Below, piece after piece: positions 53,721 to 64,000 of a stretch of 64,000 bases of DNA. Each line of letters starts with the position of its first letter. The first letter of the stretch is position 1. Where the stretch lies: the NCBI GenBank assembly GCA_031216915.1, contig CM062294.1:164689455-164753454 (forward strand). Reading direction: 5' to 3'. The DNA comes from Pictodentalium vernedei (lineage: Eukaryota; Mollusca; Scaphopoda; Dentaliida; Dentaliidae). The position numbers and the translations under genes are program-made. A model generated the notes under the pieces. It did not search any database. It saw only the letters and a list, made by a program, of their open reading frames with translations, and was not told the DNA's origin.

Positions 53721-56700
53721 CAAATCTGGGCACTCGCCTGTTCCTTTCGATTGATTTATTGCACACGAAAGTATCGAAATTGCCATGCCATTTCAAAATT
53801 CTAGTTTAATTTTTTGGTTTGAATTTTTCAAAAGGTTTAAAAAACACACCATGTGCTCCCCATTCGAAGGAGTTCGTTGAGCTCGTTCCAATGAGGGTTA
53901 CATGAAATGTTTTGTTGAAATTTTAGGAAAAATATATTTCTTTGAACTGCTTCATTTTTAAATTACACGGACGAATGCGGCCGATTCATTAGATAAGGGT
54001 TAAATTGACATCTCATACCATGCCACAAACTATTTTTGACGTTAAACACCAACATTGTGCATACTAGTTTTTTTCTATAATGCAACTAGGAATTGAATCA
54101 ATTTAGTCCTGTTGTTGGAGCCAACAAAGGGTTGTGCCAATAAGACTGAATTAGTCCAGTTACCATTTGCATTATGGAAAAAATCTCGTACTTCTTTATT
54201 TCGACATAACTGCGCAGTGGGTTAACCATTTTCCGAACTCAAGTGGAAATCATTAGTTATTCTAGTTTCTACCCATATGACAATAATATTTCCAAATAAC
54301 ATCACACCAGTAAAATATTTTTCACGAGTTCGACCGCTGAAGCTTCAAAACCTATTAGAAAAGAAAAAGAAGAATTCTAAATGAAATTTCAGAGAATCTT
54401 AAGGAGAGTTCACACCTGCCTCTGCAACACTCCTTTATCTAATATTTTGGCAATGTTTATCACCTGCTTTATTAAAATTTTATTCACTGTTTATTAGCAA
54501 CAGATCCACGATTCTATGAAGTCATACGTGTATAATTTTACATAGGACCCTATCTCTACGAATGCCCAATTGCACTGCACATATTTTTCACAACTGTATC
54601 TCAATAAACAGAAATTTAAAGACAACGACAAAATAAAATAAGAGAATATAGCTTGGCCCTCCCCTTCGGGAAAGCCAGTGAGAGGGAAAAAAAATCACTT
54701 CGGCTTATTTTTGAAACGCTTTAAACTTTCTCAAAAGTGTCTCTATTCGGTAAGGGTTTAGGTAACATTTAACCTTGTATGTAATTTCTAATTAGACAAT
54801 ACGGACTGCGAAGCGTTTACTGTGTGTTTTGTCCAATGGTCTGTAAAATACTCTGAGAGCAAATTGTTTAAATTGATCTGTTTTAGAAACACGCGCGCGT
54901 TTCCGTTTTTCAACAAATGGCTTACTTCTTGTGACTGCAGGCACTCTCAGCCTCGGAACACAGTTTTTTAAAACTACGAAGCTATTCACTACTGCATTGA
55001 CGAGCTATGTCTGTCAAATGCAAACAATATATTTATAATAAAGTCCACGTCACCCATTTAATTTTCAATTTACGCAAGGCAGTGTCGAAACCTCAAGTTG
55101 ATAACATGTAATTTTCCTTTGAATTCTTGAAGAACTCAGTAAGGCGAGATCTGTCAATCAGTATATTATTTAGTGAACGTATCAATGAAATATAGAAATA
55201 CGCACATCGTGTTATTTGAATGTTCTTCTTGTTACTAAGATTGACTAAGAGGATACAAAACTTGAGCGTTATTTCAGTCGGCCGAGTTTTTGAGCGTCTG
55301 AAATACTTTGACATGCGCCAGAAGTGCGCCGGGACAATAGAGGGCCTCAAAGGGAAGGGTCTGGTGAAAACCTGACGCATTGCACAGAATCCCTTTATGA
55401 ATGGTTAACAACATTAAATATTTGATGGCTTTACAGTGGAATGCAAAACGCGAGCTGGTAGAGTTGGCTGTTATTATAAGTATTTCATTACTGGGCCAAC
55501 CGAGCACAAACCCGGACCATTCGTTGACGCAAGATACAAACCATGTTTGAAGCCGGTTCGCAATAATTTTCAGTGAATGTTTTGTTTTAGCGACATAAGT
55601 TTAACAACCATTCTTCAGAAATCATAATGTAATCCGTACCTATCAGGGGGACCGACCTGAGCATTTATAAATAAGAGCCAGACTTGGAGCCTACTTTTGA
55701 AACGTAGAAGCGAGATCTACTTCTAAACCATAGAGTACTAAATTATTGTTGATCGTCAAAATTTGTGCAAGTGTTTGCCTTGTTTCAATTTGTCTGTAGC
55801 CCAGTTCCCATACATTGTGACAAGGCAAACCCACACATATGACATAATTTCACTTCAATGATAATATAAAGTACATGTACAGAACAAGAAGACTTTATGA
55901 TACTGCGCCATCATACCCGGATAAAGTTCAAATATGGTATCAAGCACTATACCAGTTAACTGTAGTTTGGTTACTTTGTGATAACGATCTTCTTTTTAGA
56001 AGCTTTCAGCTGTGTAGGGCATACATTCGTACATTTAATGGCATACGTTTTGGCATAATTAAAGCTATTTCTCAAATGAATGAAATTACTCCACAATAAC
56101 CATTCACTTTCACAATAGTTCCAAGTGAAGTATTGGCTGCCTAAGTAAGCAATGGCGGAACTGGGGTTTTATGGCTACAAGCCAACTTAGAAGCCTATAT
56201 TTAAGATTCAGGGGCCAAAACAGAATTTTAATAGCCAAATTCACACTGGCTACTTACTTTGTCAGTCCCTGGTACCTATGCTTTTTTATCTTAGTTGCTT
56301 GTACATAGAACTGTACAACTTTATGTACACATAAAGACTAGAGACAACCATTCAGTTTTCCATTTGTGCAAGTCAGAGTCAAACCTCAAACATAACTTAC
56401 TGAGAACATAACTTTCAACACCACTTAACCCCGTACTTAACATAACTTTCTAGAGAGAGTTAGTTAAATATAAAGCTAAGAGCGCACCCAGACTGGTAGA
56501 CTCTTGTTTTATTTTGCAGCGAGTTGGAAATTAATGATTGTATAATGGGGCTGGACAGCTAAGAAGTGACTGTAAAAATGGTAATACTGTGGGCTTATAG
56601 GAAACACATTAAAGACACTTAAAGAGATAAACACTATAGTATATACAGAATGAGAATTCTGAAAATTGAAAATTGATAGCATTATCACTAAAAATGAATA

Positions 56701-56949
56701 GACTAAGCAAGTTAGATATAATTAGAATGCTTATTGAAGCAAAACAGTATATAGCCAATGCACATCTAAAGCAACAGGTGGGTGACGAATTGAAACCACT
56801 AGCAGCATCATGTAAGTCTATTAAGGTGCTATATAAGTAAGAGAAATCTGTTCACTTTGAAATTAGTACCTATGATATTCCTCAAATGCAAGATAAATAT
56901 AAACAAAGTATGTATCAAAACGAAGGTTGGGTGGTATAAAAGACGAAAA
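53721..56949. other. Repeat-poor intergenic DNA, no gene recognised
   Basis: Short frames only (for example 54792-54989, 55093-55380, 55875-56099), none of recognised family. The hairpin-derived CTCGTTCCAATGAGG motif recurs near 53888. Confidence 0.45.
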
Positions 56950-57110
56950 ATATAAGTAAACAACTCATAGAGTTGATAGCGGGTATCAGTGGTTCCTGGA
57001 AGTCTGCTACAACTTGTGGCCAAATGTGCTTCACATATCCAAGAACAATGCTAGGCATTCAAAACAGTTTAGAATGCAGCGACAGCACTGCATTTTGGAA
57101 AAGGACAACA
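56950..57110 (+). other. Diverged inverted copy of the 57425-57588 block
   Basis: AGAGTTGATAGCGGGTATCAGTG and TGTGGCCAAATGTGCTTCA follow the same order as the minus-strand block at 57425-57588, but with an internal gap and frame breaks. It looks like a decayed partner of that block. Confidence 0.45.
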
Positions 57111-57424
57111 CTGTCTACACTTGGTATTGAAGATGGATTCCATGTTCGACGGACATGCGCAAATCACTCGATAGCATGAATTTCCGTCGAAAAACAAAAT
57201 CGTAATTCTAAGAAATTTCAACAGGTCTCATAATAACTTACATGGAATATGGCAACATTGCAATCACTATATAACAATAGAACGCTGTATTAAGGCGATC
57301 TTCTCTTTATTTGATTTTAGACGGTGTTGAATACCGATGCTTTTTCCGTTCGATGACCTTGATCGGAAATCGAAAGTATTGTACAATGTATACAAAACCG
57401 ACAGTTTTGGAATTTACCTTCACG

Positions 57425-57588
57425 CAGCTCTGTCACTGCGTTTTGAATAACTTTGATGCCGTAGCTTTGTTCGTAGATATCTGAAGCACATTTGGCCACG
57501 TGTTGTTTGCCTGAAATATTGTTATTGCCAGTTCTAGCAAGGATGTGGTAGCAGAATTCCAGGAGCCATTGGTGCTTGCTGTCAACTC
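57425..57588 (-). other. Possible exon of an unrecognised gene
   Basis: On the minus strand an open stretch is bounded by an acceptor-like AACTCACAG before GTTGACAGC and a donor-like AAG-GTAAAT after it. Its translation (VDSKHQWLLEFCYHIL, then KQHVAKCASDIYEQSYG) is compositionally protein-like. I recognise no family. It may instead be a mobile-element fragment, as an inverted decayed copy lies 450 bp away. Confidence 0.35.
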
Positions 57589-57754
57589 TGTGAGTTAATT
57601 GCATGTATTTGTCGTATTCTCTACCTCACCACCTCCATTTTGCTGTATAATTTGTGTATATTTAATTGAATTTATGGAATATCAGAGGTGGGAATTTCAA
57701 AATAAACAAATTTTTCTTACATCTTAAACAGAAACAATTAACAGCACCACGTAA

Positions 57755-58110
57755 GTCTATTAAACAGAAAATGAATTTGAAAATGATTTAGAAAATAAAA
57801 GGCTAATAAATCAAATGGATATCAATAAGTTAAAGAAAGAATTAGAAGAGGATATTGAAACTGAAAAACGCAGAGGTTCCAATAAACTGGGGAATGAATT
57901 TGAACAGCATTTCGAAAATAAAAGGCAAATACATGAAACGGATATCAATAAATTAAAGAAACAGTTAGAAGACGATATTGAAACTGAAAAAAAACGCAGA
58001 GGTCCCTTTAAATTTGGGAATGAATTTGAAAATCATTTAGAAAATAAAAGGCAAATACATCAATGGAGCGTGAAACTGAAGAAGAGGATAATGAAACTGA
58101 ACTACTGAAG
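57755..58110 (+). repeat. Coding-like 110-bp repeats (coiled-coil) upstream of PolB relic
   Basis: GAAAATAAAAGGC(A/T)AATA followed by GATATCAATAA(A/G)TTAAAGAAA recurs about every 110 bases. The plus frame 57815-58108 encodes repeats of DINKLKKELEEDIETEK and GNEFEQHFENKRQIH. This heptad-like, highly charged segment may be the N-terminal region of the relic polymerase gene or a separate small gene. Confidence 0.5.
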
Positions 58111-58219
58111 TAGCAAGAGCCTTGAAGGGTAGTACGGAATCATTCAAAATAAATATTTTTTAGTAAAAAGGAATGCGTGTTGTATAAATTAAATAAATAT
58201 TAAAGACAATACAGTTTAG

Positions 58220-60330
58220 TCCAATTAGCTAAAGCTAGAAAGATAATATCTTCTATGTTAGAAAAAGAATTACAAGAAATACATGGCTTAAAGTATAGGG
58301 AGATACTTAAGATAACATTCGGGAAGGAAGAGAAGGACAAAATAAAAATGAGAACTGCATACTTTAGAAATCGTTGTGAAACAATAATGAATGTTGGCAA
58401 TATTAACCAAGCAGATGAATCTTAATTAGATGTTATTAGTGAAAGAACAGCAAGATGGATTGGTGAGGGTTCTGCATGGATAATAAGATCTATTCACTTG
58501 CATTATGTTAATATTGTAGAATGTCTACCTTTAAAAGTTTCATTATACATAGACTTATCACTTGAACTTAGATATTTCGGTAAATGAATGAATTATTAAT
58601 ATGAAAAACAAAGACAATGAATATTTTAGATGGTGTCATCTTTGTTACTCAAAACCAGTCAAGAAAGATCCCCAACATATTACAAAAGAATTAATAGAAC
58701 TGTTACTAGTGTCGATTATAATGGAATTCAATTTCCAGTTATAGAAAAGCAATATAAAAAATTGAAAAATAGAACAATATCAATGTGAATGTTTTTAGGT
58801 ATGAAAATAAACTGCCTTTCCCCATCCACATATCTGCAGAGAAAAACAATGAAGCATTAAATATGTTGTTAATAACTAATGAGGATAAAAAACATTATTG
58901 TTTATTAATGATTTTAATAGATTATTGTACAAGCAAACAAAACATAGAGATAGAAAACATTTCTGTATGCAATTCTGAACTAAACATAAAGGCATTTGTA
59001 TACAAATTAATGCGACACAAGCAACAAAAATGACTGCTGCAGATAAGAATATACTGAAATTCAACAATTTTCTTAAACAATTACCAGTTACATTTGTTAT
59101 AGATTCAGATTTTGAGGCAAACCAGAGAAAGTATATACTATACAACACCATTTCATGAAACATCATGGACAAATCAATATAAAAAATATACAGATTATGG
59201 TTATGGCCATAAACTTGCTTGCTGTTATGATGATAAATATAATAAACCAGTACACACCTATAGATGGAAAATACAATTAACACATTCATGAAGAAGTTGC
59301 TGGAAGAGGTTGAATATTGCACAAAAATTAAAAAGAAACAATTTAATACAGTAATGATTTTTTAAAAGATAGATATTAAAAACTTCAAAACAGCTACCAA
59401 ATATCATACCTGTGACAGGAAATACGCAAAAACAGATACACAAATTGGAGAGCATTGCCTTATCACTGGTAAGTACCGAGGATCAGCTCATGACTCATGT
59501 ACTCTCTCTTTTTGCCTCATAAATGCAATTTCGGTAATTTTCAATAAGTTAAGAGGCTATGAAAGCCATTTTATTATGCAAGAAATTGGTAAATTTAATC
59601 AGAATACCAATGTAATTCCTAACAATATGGAGAAGTATATTGCATTCATGTTTGGTAAGCAATTAGTTTACTTAGATAGCTTTCAATTTATGAGCAGTAG
59701 ATTGGATAGTTTAGTTGATAATTTACCTGCAGATGCTTTCAAATATACATCACAAGCATTTTGAGATAATAAACTCAAATTAGTGAAAAAAGGTGTATAT
59801 CCTTGTGTCTTTATGGACAGCTTCGAACAATTTAATGAAAATAGGCTACCATCTAAAGATGAATTTTACAGTATACTTTCTGATGAATATATTAGTGATG
59901 AGTCCTATAATCACGCTATAAACGTATGGAAAACATTAAATTTAAACGGTATTGGATAATATCATGACTTATATCTAAACCAGATGTGTTATATTAACAT
60001 AAATATTTGAGACTTTCCTAAAAAAAGTGTATGCAACAGTATGCAATATATATTACAATCTCTCGCTATTTTACATCACCAGGTCTTTCATGGAATAGTA
60101 TGCTAAAAATGACAGATATTAAACTTTAATTAATGATAGATATTGATATGTTCCAATTTATTGAGAAAAGCATGCACGGAGGGATATCAACTATTACACA
60201 AGTATAGTTAACAAAATACCCCTCAGTTGTTTTGATGATAATTGATATATTTTGGATGGTATGAAATCTTATGCATCTGGTCATCATAAACTAAATAAAA
60301 TAGACAGGATCATTAATTGATCTTGGCTAA
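58220..60330 (+). pseudogene. Relic Polinton PolB, many stops, internal deletion
   Basis: Recognisable segments in order: an N-terminal helical part (IHGLKYREILKITFG, near 58280), WIGEGSAWIIRSI (58460), a DNEYFRWCH block (58610), then PFPIHISAEKN (58810). A finger region follows near 59450, then LVYLDSFQFMSSRLDSLVDNL (59660-59730) in the exonuclease domain and TSPGLSWNSMLK (60070). Near 60230 the C-terminal DGMKSYASGHHKLN appears directly after the motif-A region, so motifs B and C are deleted. In-frame stops and frameshifts separate the pieces. Protein-primed family B type, as in the younger element, but clearly a different sequence. Confidence 0.8.
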
Positions 60331-60654
60331 ATTACTAGCAATGACAGAAAAATGAAAACACCTTCGCTATATATATATATATAAATTACATAAAGGGAGA
60401 GACCTATTATATGGTTATTGTGTTCAAAAAAGTACTTCCACATTATATACTATTAAAAATAAGTAGGAGATATTTGATAAAAATGAGATATATGGAGAAA
60501 TATATTTATATTTTCATCAAAAAAGTCAAGTGGGGCATTGCACTGTGACATTTGGTGAATGATTTCAGAGATAGTGGGGTGTCTGATAAGCAATCATTCC
60601 ATACAATACGTTGTAGAAGACATGGATGATTAGTCAGAGAATTTACCACATTGA
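60331..60654. other. AT-rich spacer, no gene recognised
   Basis: Contains a short (TA)n at about 60370-60382; lies between the PolB relic and the Tc1-like element. Confidence 0.4.
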
Positions 60655-61640
60655 GTCCAAGACCTCAATACCTTGTAGATGATCCTCGGTTCGCGAGACA
60701 AGCGCGGCGTGACATACTCCTCACAAAGCATCTGATATCCGCTTGAATGATGTTATTCTATTCTCCCTGCAGTGCAGCTGCGAGTTCCTGGACATTGGTA
60801 GGGGGAGGGGGTGTTGGCATTGTCATAAGTACCTGTCAAGTCTATCCCAGACGTGCCGGATTGGTTAAAGGTCTGGACTTAGTGCTGGTCAAGACAGTGT
60901 AGTGGGGTTCTGCTCCTGGATGAACTTTGTAGTGACACGGAACCCTGTGTGCTCTTGCATTGTCGTCTTGGAAAATGAATCAACGACCGTGACGTCACGC
61001 AAATGGCACCGCATCAGCTGCTAACATGTTGACACGCTCTTGAATGACATGTAATGCTGTTCCGCTTGTCATAGTTATGCACCTCCACACCTTACGTCAT
61101 GGCATCGTTCGTTCCGCAGCCACCACACTGTTTCGCCTGTCGTGGAAGTCGAAAGTGAACGTCGATTCATTAGAACACATGAGTTTGCTCCACTGACGAT
61201 TGTCCAAGCGCTGTCGTGCTCCACATCAATTACGCCTTGCTGTGATGTGACGTTCAGTCAAATGTGGAATTATTCGAGGTCGTCGAGCATACAAATTCCA
61301 TCTGAGTAGGCAATGGTGGATAGTCTGACCACTAACTCGCACATCTGTCTCTCTGTGCAGCTGCTGTTCAATTTCCGAGGCACTTTGATGTCGGTTACAT
61401 AATGCTGTGGTTCGGATGAAACAATCCTGGTTAGCAGCTGTCACCCTTGGACAACCAAATGTCTGTCATCAACATTGCCTGTCTGACGGTAGCTGGTAGC
61501 GTGACCATAACCTGCTAATCACTGATTGAGTACCGTTGAGAATTTGAGTCACTACAGTCTGTCTGTTTTCCAGCTTCTAATATGCTAACGGCACGAAAAC
61601 GTTTGTCATGTGTCGGTCTTCACGTACCTCAGAAACTATT
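60655..61640 (-). pseudogene. Tc1/mariner-like transposase relic inside the Polinton relic
   Basis: Leftward from about 61640. A helix-turn-helix-like start (FRAVSILEAGKQTVVTQIL) is followed by SASEIEQQLHRETDVRVSGQ and WNLYARRPRIIPHLTERHIT (61226-61444). The catalytic domain follows (QWSKLMCSNESTFTFDF near 61170, FIFQDDNARAHRVPCH near 60960) and ends QELAAALQGE and SMSRRACLANRG near 60700. Several stops show it is dead. The region is GC-richer than the surrounding AT-rich relic, as expected for a later insertion. I did not find its terminal repeats. Confidence 0.8.
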
Positions 61641-61834
61641 GATGAACGAGTTTATACCAAGAAAAGAACGATGAGACCTTCGAAAAAGCCCATCCAGAAC
61701 AGATGAAAATTTTAAAACGTACCTCACAGATATTAACACTGTGCTTGTGCAAAAAACCTGCACAAAGTTTTCATGGGCCAGTGACATTCATGATCCACAC
61801 TAAACTTGGTAACATATTGATGTGTCCAATCATA

Positions 61835-62835
61835 CATATCTAATACCATTTTCCAAAAATGTCAACATCAGTTTGGATATCCCCTACTTTTTTTGAACAG
61901 TATATATTTACAACATCTTTCAGAGGTATCCAACTATTGAACTTATCTGAGTATCCTTTCCATCTAACCGGTGTTATTTTCATTTTATAATCTTGTTTGA
62001 TGACTTTATCCGTACGAAACACATCTTGCGTGGCTTTTAATCATTCTTGCTTGTAGAATGAACCTCATATAATTTCAGTATATACATCTTTTATATGTTA
62101 TTGGATTTGCATGTTGGATTTTATCAACAGTGAAACTCTCTTCTGTCCAATTTTGTTTATACCCTTTGTCAAACACTTTTCTTTTATACTTTGATATCCT
62201 CACTTTATCACCAATTTTAAATGTAGATTTTGTTGTTGTACCTTTAAATCACCATATAGTCTACAATACAACAAACCCTCATTCTTTTGTCTTGATACTT
62301 CAACACGATGTTACTTTGATAGTACTATGCTTTGTATTGTAAAACACCTCTACTAATTTTGCTAACATGTTTAAATACTGTGTCGAAATTCTAGCAGTAA
62401 ATTGTGTCCACATTTTATTTTTTATTGTTTTTTCCATCTTTCTTATACACTACTTTTGTTTTCATTTTCTGTAGAATACAATTTTATATTATGGTCTTCT
62501 AGAAGATCTTTACAACGTTTGTTACAGTACTCATGACTCTTGTCAGTCCATCGAAACTTAGGCATTCTACCCTCTTCGAATGTTAATTTAAAGGCTTTGG
62601 TAACAGTCTCTTCTTTTTCGTTTTTTAATGGAAGAATCCAACCATTCTTCGAGAATACATCTATTACCACCAGCTGATATCTATAACCCCTATTTCATTT
62701 AGTAAATTGCTGCATTTTAACAAAATCAGAAGACCATATCTCATCAATATGATTCACAATTACATGGCGTCGAGAGAATTTGCATCTTATGGGTTATTGT
62801 AATTCATTCGCTAATTGTTCCCAATTTTTTACACT
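61835..62835 (-). pseudogene. Relic Polinton integrase with C-terminal chromodomain
   Basis: Leftward: the N-terminal FSRRHVIVNHIDEIWSSDFV near 62760, and the rve core (VIDVFSKNGWILPLKNEKEE, FRWTDKSHEYCNK, YSTENENKSSVV; 62443-62670), whose D-to-Y spacing is five residues longer than in the younger element. An SH3-like KIGDKVRISKYKRKVFDKGY lies near 62200, and a chromodomain (61840-62022; ITPVRWKGYSDKFNSWIPL) closes it. Stops and frameshifts break it. Chromodomain integrases are known from many Polintons and are thought to guide insertion to chromatin marks. The younger integrase lacks this domain. Confidence 0.8.
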
Positions 62836-62859
62836 CTGTCATTTTCCATTTTTTGACAT

Positions 62860-63300
62860 TCCTAATCCAAGTTTTTGTTTAGTATTAATAAGAAAACAAG
62901 TGGCAGATCCTCATTTAGACATTTCTCCATAAGGAATATCATCTAATGATTTAACCATTTTTCTATCACATTCTCCTTTTCTTTTACCCATATCATAACA
63001 CATATCATGTTTGGCTGCACTTTCATCAACCTTATTATATTCCTGAACATACCATCTAGTTACTTCCCTGGTCGCTTGCTAATACTCTAATTGTTTATCC
63101 AAAGGGTTATAAGGTTCCACATACCTATATTTTCAAGGTGTAAATCCACCTTTTGGTCTTGGAAGTTACCAATGAGAGAATGTATATCTCCACCATCAAT
63201 AGACTTGACAGATTCAGTTTTAGTAATACCACAACTTGCAAATGTACATTTTAACATCAATCGATTATTCTTAGTGTGTATGTATCTTTCAGTGCCAGGA
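62860..63300 (-). pseudogene. Relic zinc-finger/PLA2-like protein
   Basis: Leftward: a finger remnant (NRLMLKCTFASCGITKTESVK near 63240) is followed, after frame changes, by YNKVDESAAKHDMCYDMGKR (near 63010), with the catalytic HD..Y of a PLA2 domain, and a tail near 62880 (KQKLGLGMSKNGK). It has the same two-domain plan and the same position upstream of the integrase as the intact gene at 41135-41665. Confidence 0.7.
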
Positions 63301-63354
63301 ACACATTTAGTATAAAGTGTTTCTTTAATACAATATATATATGGTTACATTACA

Positions 63355-63980
63355 TTATATCTTCATCAAAATTCTTTTTCAGTCTTCTGTTGTCTTTATC
63401 TACAAATAGAAATTCATAATTCATTAAATTAGCAAACAATGCACTATTGATTCAATTGCAATCAGGAACATCTGCTGGTGTATATAATACCATATAACAT
63501 ATAAGAGTAATTTGTTTGTATCTGCTTCTGTGTGTCATAATATGATTGTGATAAATATACTGGAGAAAAGTCATCATGCCTACCTGCTGTGGAATGATTT
63601 GCTATTTTGTCTTGTGTTTTATCACAAGTATTCATAAGATCATCAAAAACTACTATTTTTTGGCTATCAATAGAATATTCTTTAGTATCTTTTATATCAT
63701 CTTCTGAGAGAATCTCTAATACCCAATACCCAACTTTTCTAGATATGCTGTATATCGATTTGTTTAAATCATTTAATTTTGATTGATGGCAGCTATTTGT
63801 GGTATAAATGTAAATTTTATCACAATAAATCAACGGTTTTCTAATGATGTGCATTAATAAATAGGTTTTACTACAATTGTTTTTTCCACAAATTAACAAA
63901 CGAAAATCTTCATTTAAGAAATCATAAAAATGCATGTCTCTAGGTTTATCTTCTTCATATTCATAATTAGGAATGATCAA
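63355..63980 (-). pseudogene. Relic packaging ATPase, partial at window end
   Basis: The open stretch 63462-63980 has a Walker A-like GKNNCSKT, with S in place of the conserved G, and Walker B IVVFDD. STAGRHDDFSPVYLSQSYYD follows, in the same order as the intact ATPase at 27521-28342. After a break near 63460 the C-terminal pattern continues to about 63355 (NYEFLFVDKDNRRLKKNFDE). No ATG lies at its front within the window. The Walker A change and the break indicate inactivity. Confidence 0.8.
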
Positions 63981-64000
63981 CTTTATAGATGCTGTTTATT

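Larger units (their letters stand above)
57750..64000. mobile_element. Second Polinton/Maverick relic, AT-rich, truncated by window
   Basis: Fragments of four Polinton genes lie in order: PolB rightward (58220-60330), then integrase, PLA2-like protein and packaging ATPase leftward (61835-63980). They are all decayed and much richer in A+T than the 24557-43841 element. The integrase ends in a chromodomain and the gene order differs, so it is a separate lineage and not a copy of the younger element. No TIR was found; the right end lies beyond 64000. Confidence 0.85.

Overview
The window is eukaryotic genomic DNA. It has no bacterial-style gene packing, many SINEs, a LINE, a Tc1-like element, long tandem repeats and many poly(C)/poly(G) tracts. 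The SINE bodies and the GGTGAGCTAAAA-ended repeats look like those of bivalve molluscs. That assignment is inferred from repeat style; no host gene was recognised.

Layout. (1) 293-52108 is a tandem array of a roughly 16 kb host unit: unit 1 (293-16306), unit 2 (16307-51250) and the start of unit 3 (51251-52108). Each full unit carries, in order, short tandem repeats, a 157-bp repeat array, a poly(C) repeat array, a decayed L1/Tx1-like LINE on the minus strand (ORF2 then ORF1), a foldback palindrome and a tRNA-derived SINE. (2) Unit 2 is interrupted by a 19.3 kb Maverick/Polinton (adintovirus-like) element, 24557-43841, with terminal inverted repeats of about 0.75 kb and a 6-bp target duplication. 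Unit 1 keeps the matching empty site at 7201-7206. (3) 52109-57700 is repeat-rich sequence without recognised genes. (4) 57750-64000 holds a second, much older and AT-rich Polinton relic of a different lineage, with fragments of PolB, a chromodomain integrase, a PLA2-like protein and a packaging ATPase. A Tc1-like transposon lies inside it and the window end cuts it.

The 19.3 kb element looks like a former virus. Rightward genes are a conserved Maverick protein, a small basic protein, the packaging ATPase, a probable penton and a pVI/pX-like protein, then (after a leftward duplicated gene pair) an IAP with BIR and RING domains, protein-primed PolB, adenain-like protease and a repeat-built fibre. 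Leftward genes are the major capsid protein, integrase, PLA2-like protein, a two-helix membrane protein and a small Cys/His protein. ATPase, protease, IAP, PLA2, membrane and Cys/His genes are open. PolB, MCP, penton, pVI-like and fibre are broken by stops or frameshifts, and the integrase is short by about five residues between its last two catalytic positions. So the copy is probably not autonomous, although several accessory and morphogenetic ORFs could still be expressed. Related hairpins sit at both convergent gene junctions, and TATA-plus-purine boxes precede most genes.

Caution: the near-duplicate host units could be a true tandem duplication or two haplotypes wrongly joined in the assembly. 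If the latter, the Maverick is an insertion polymorphism.
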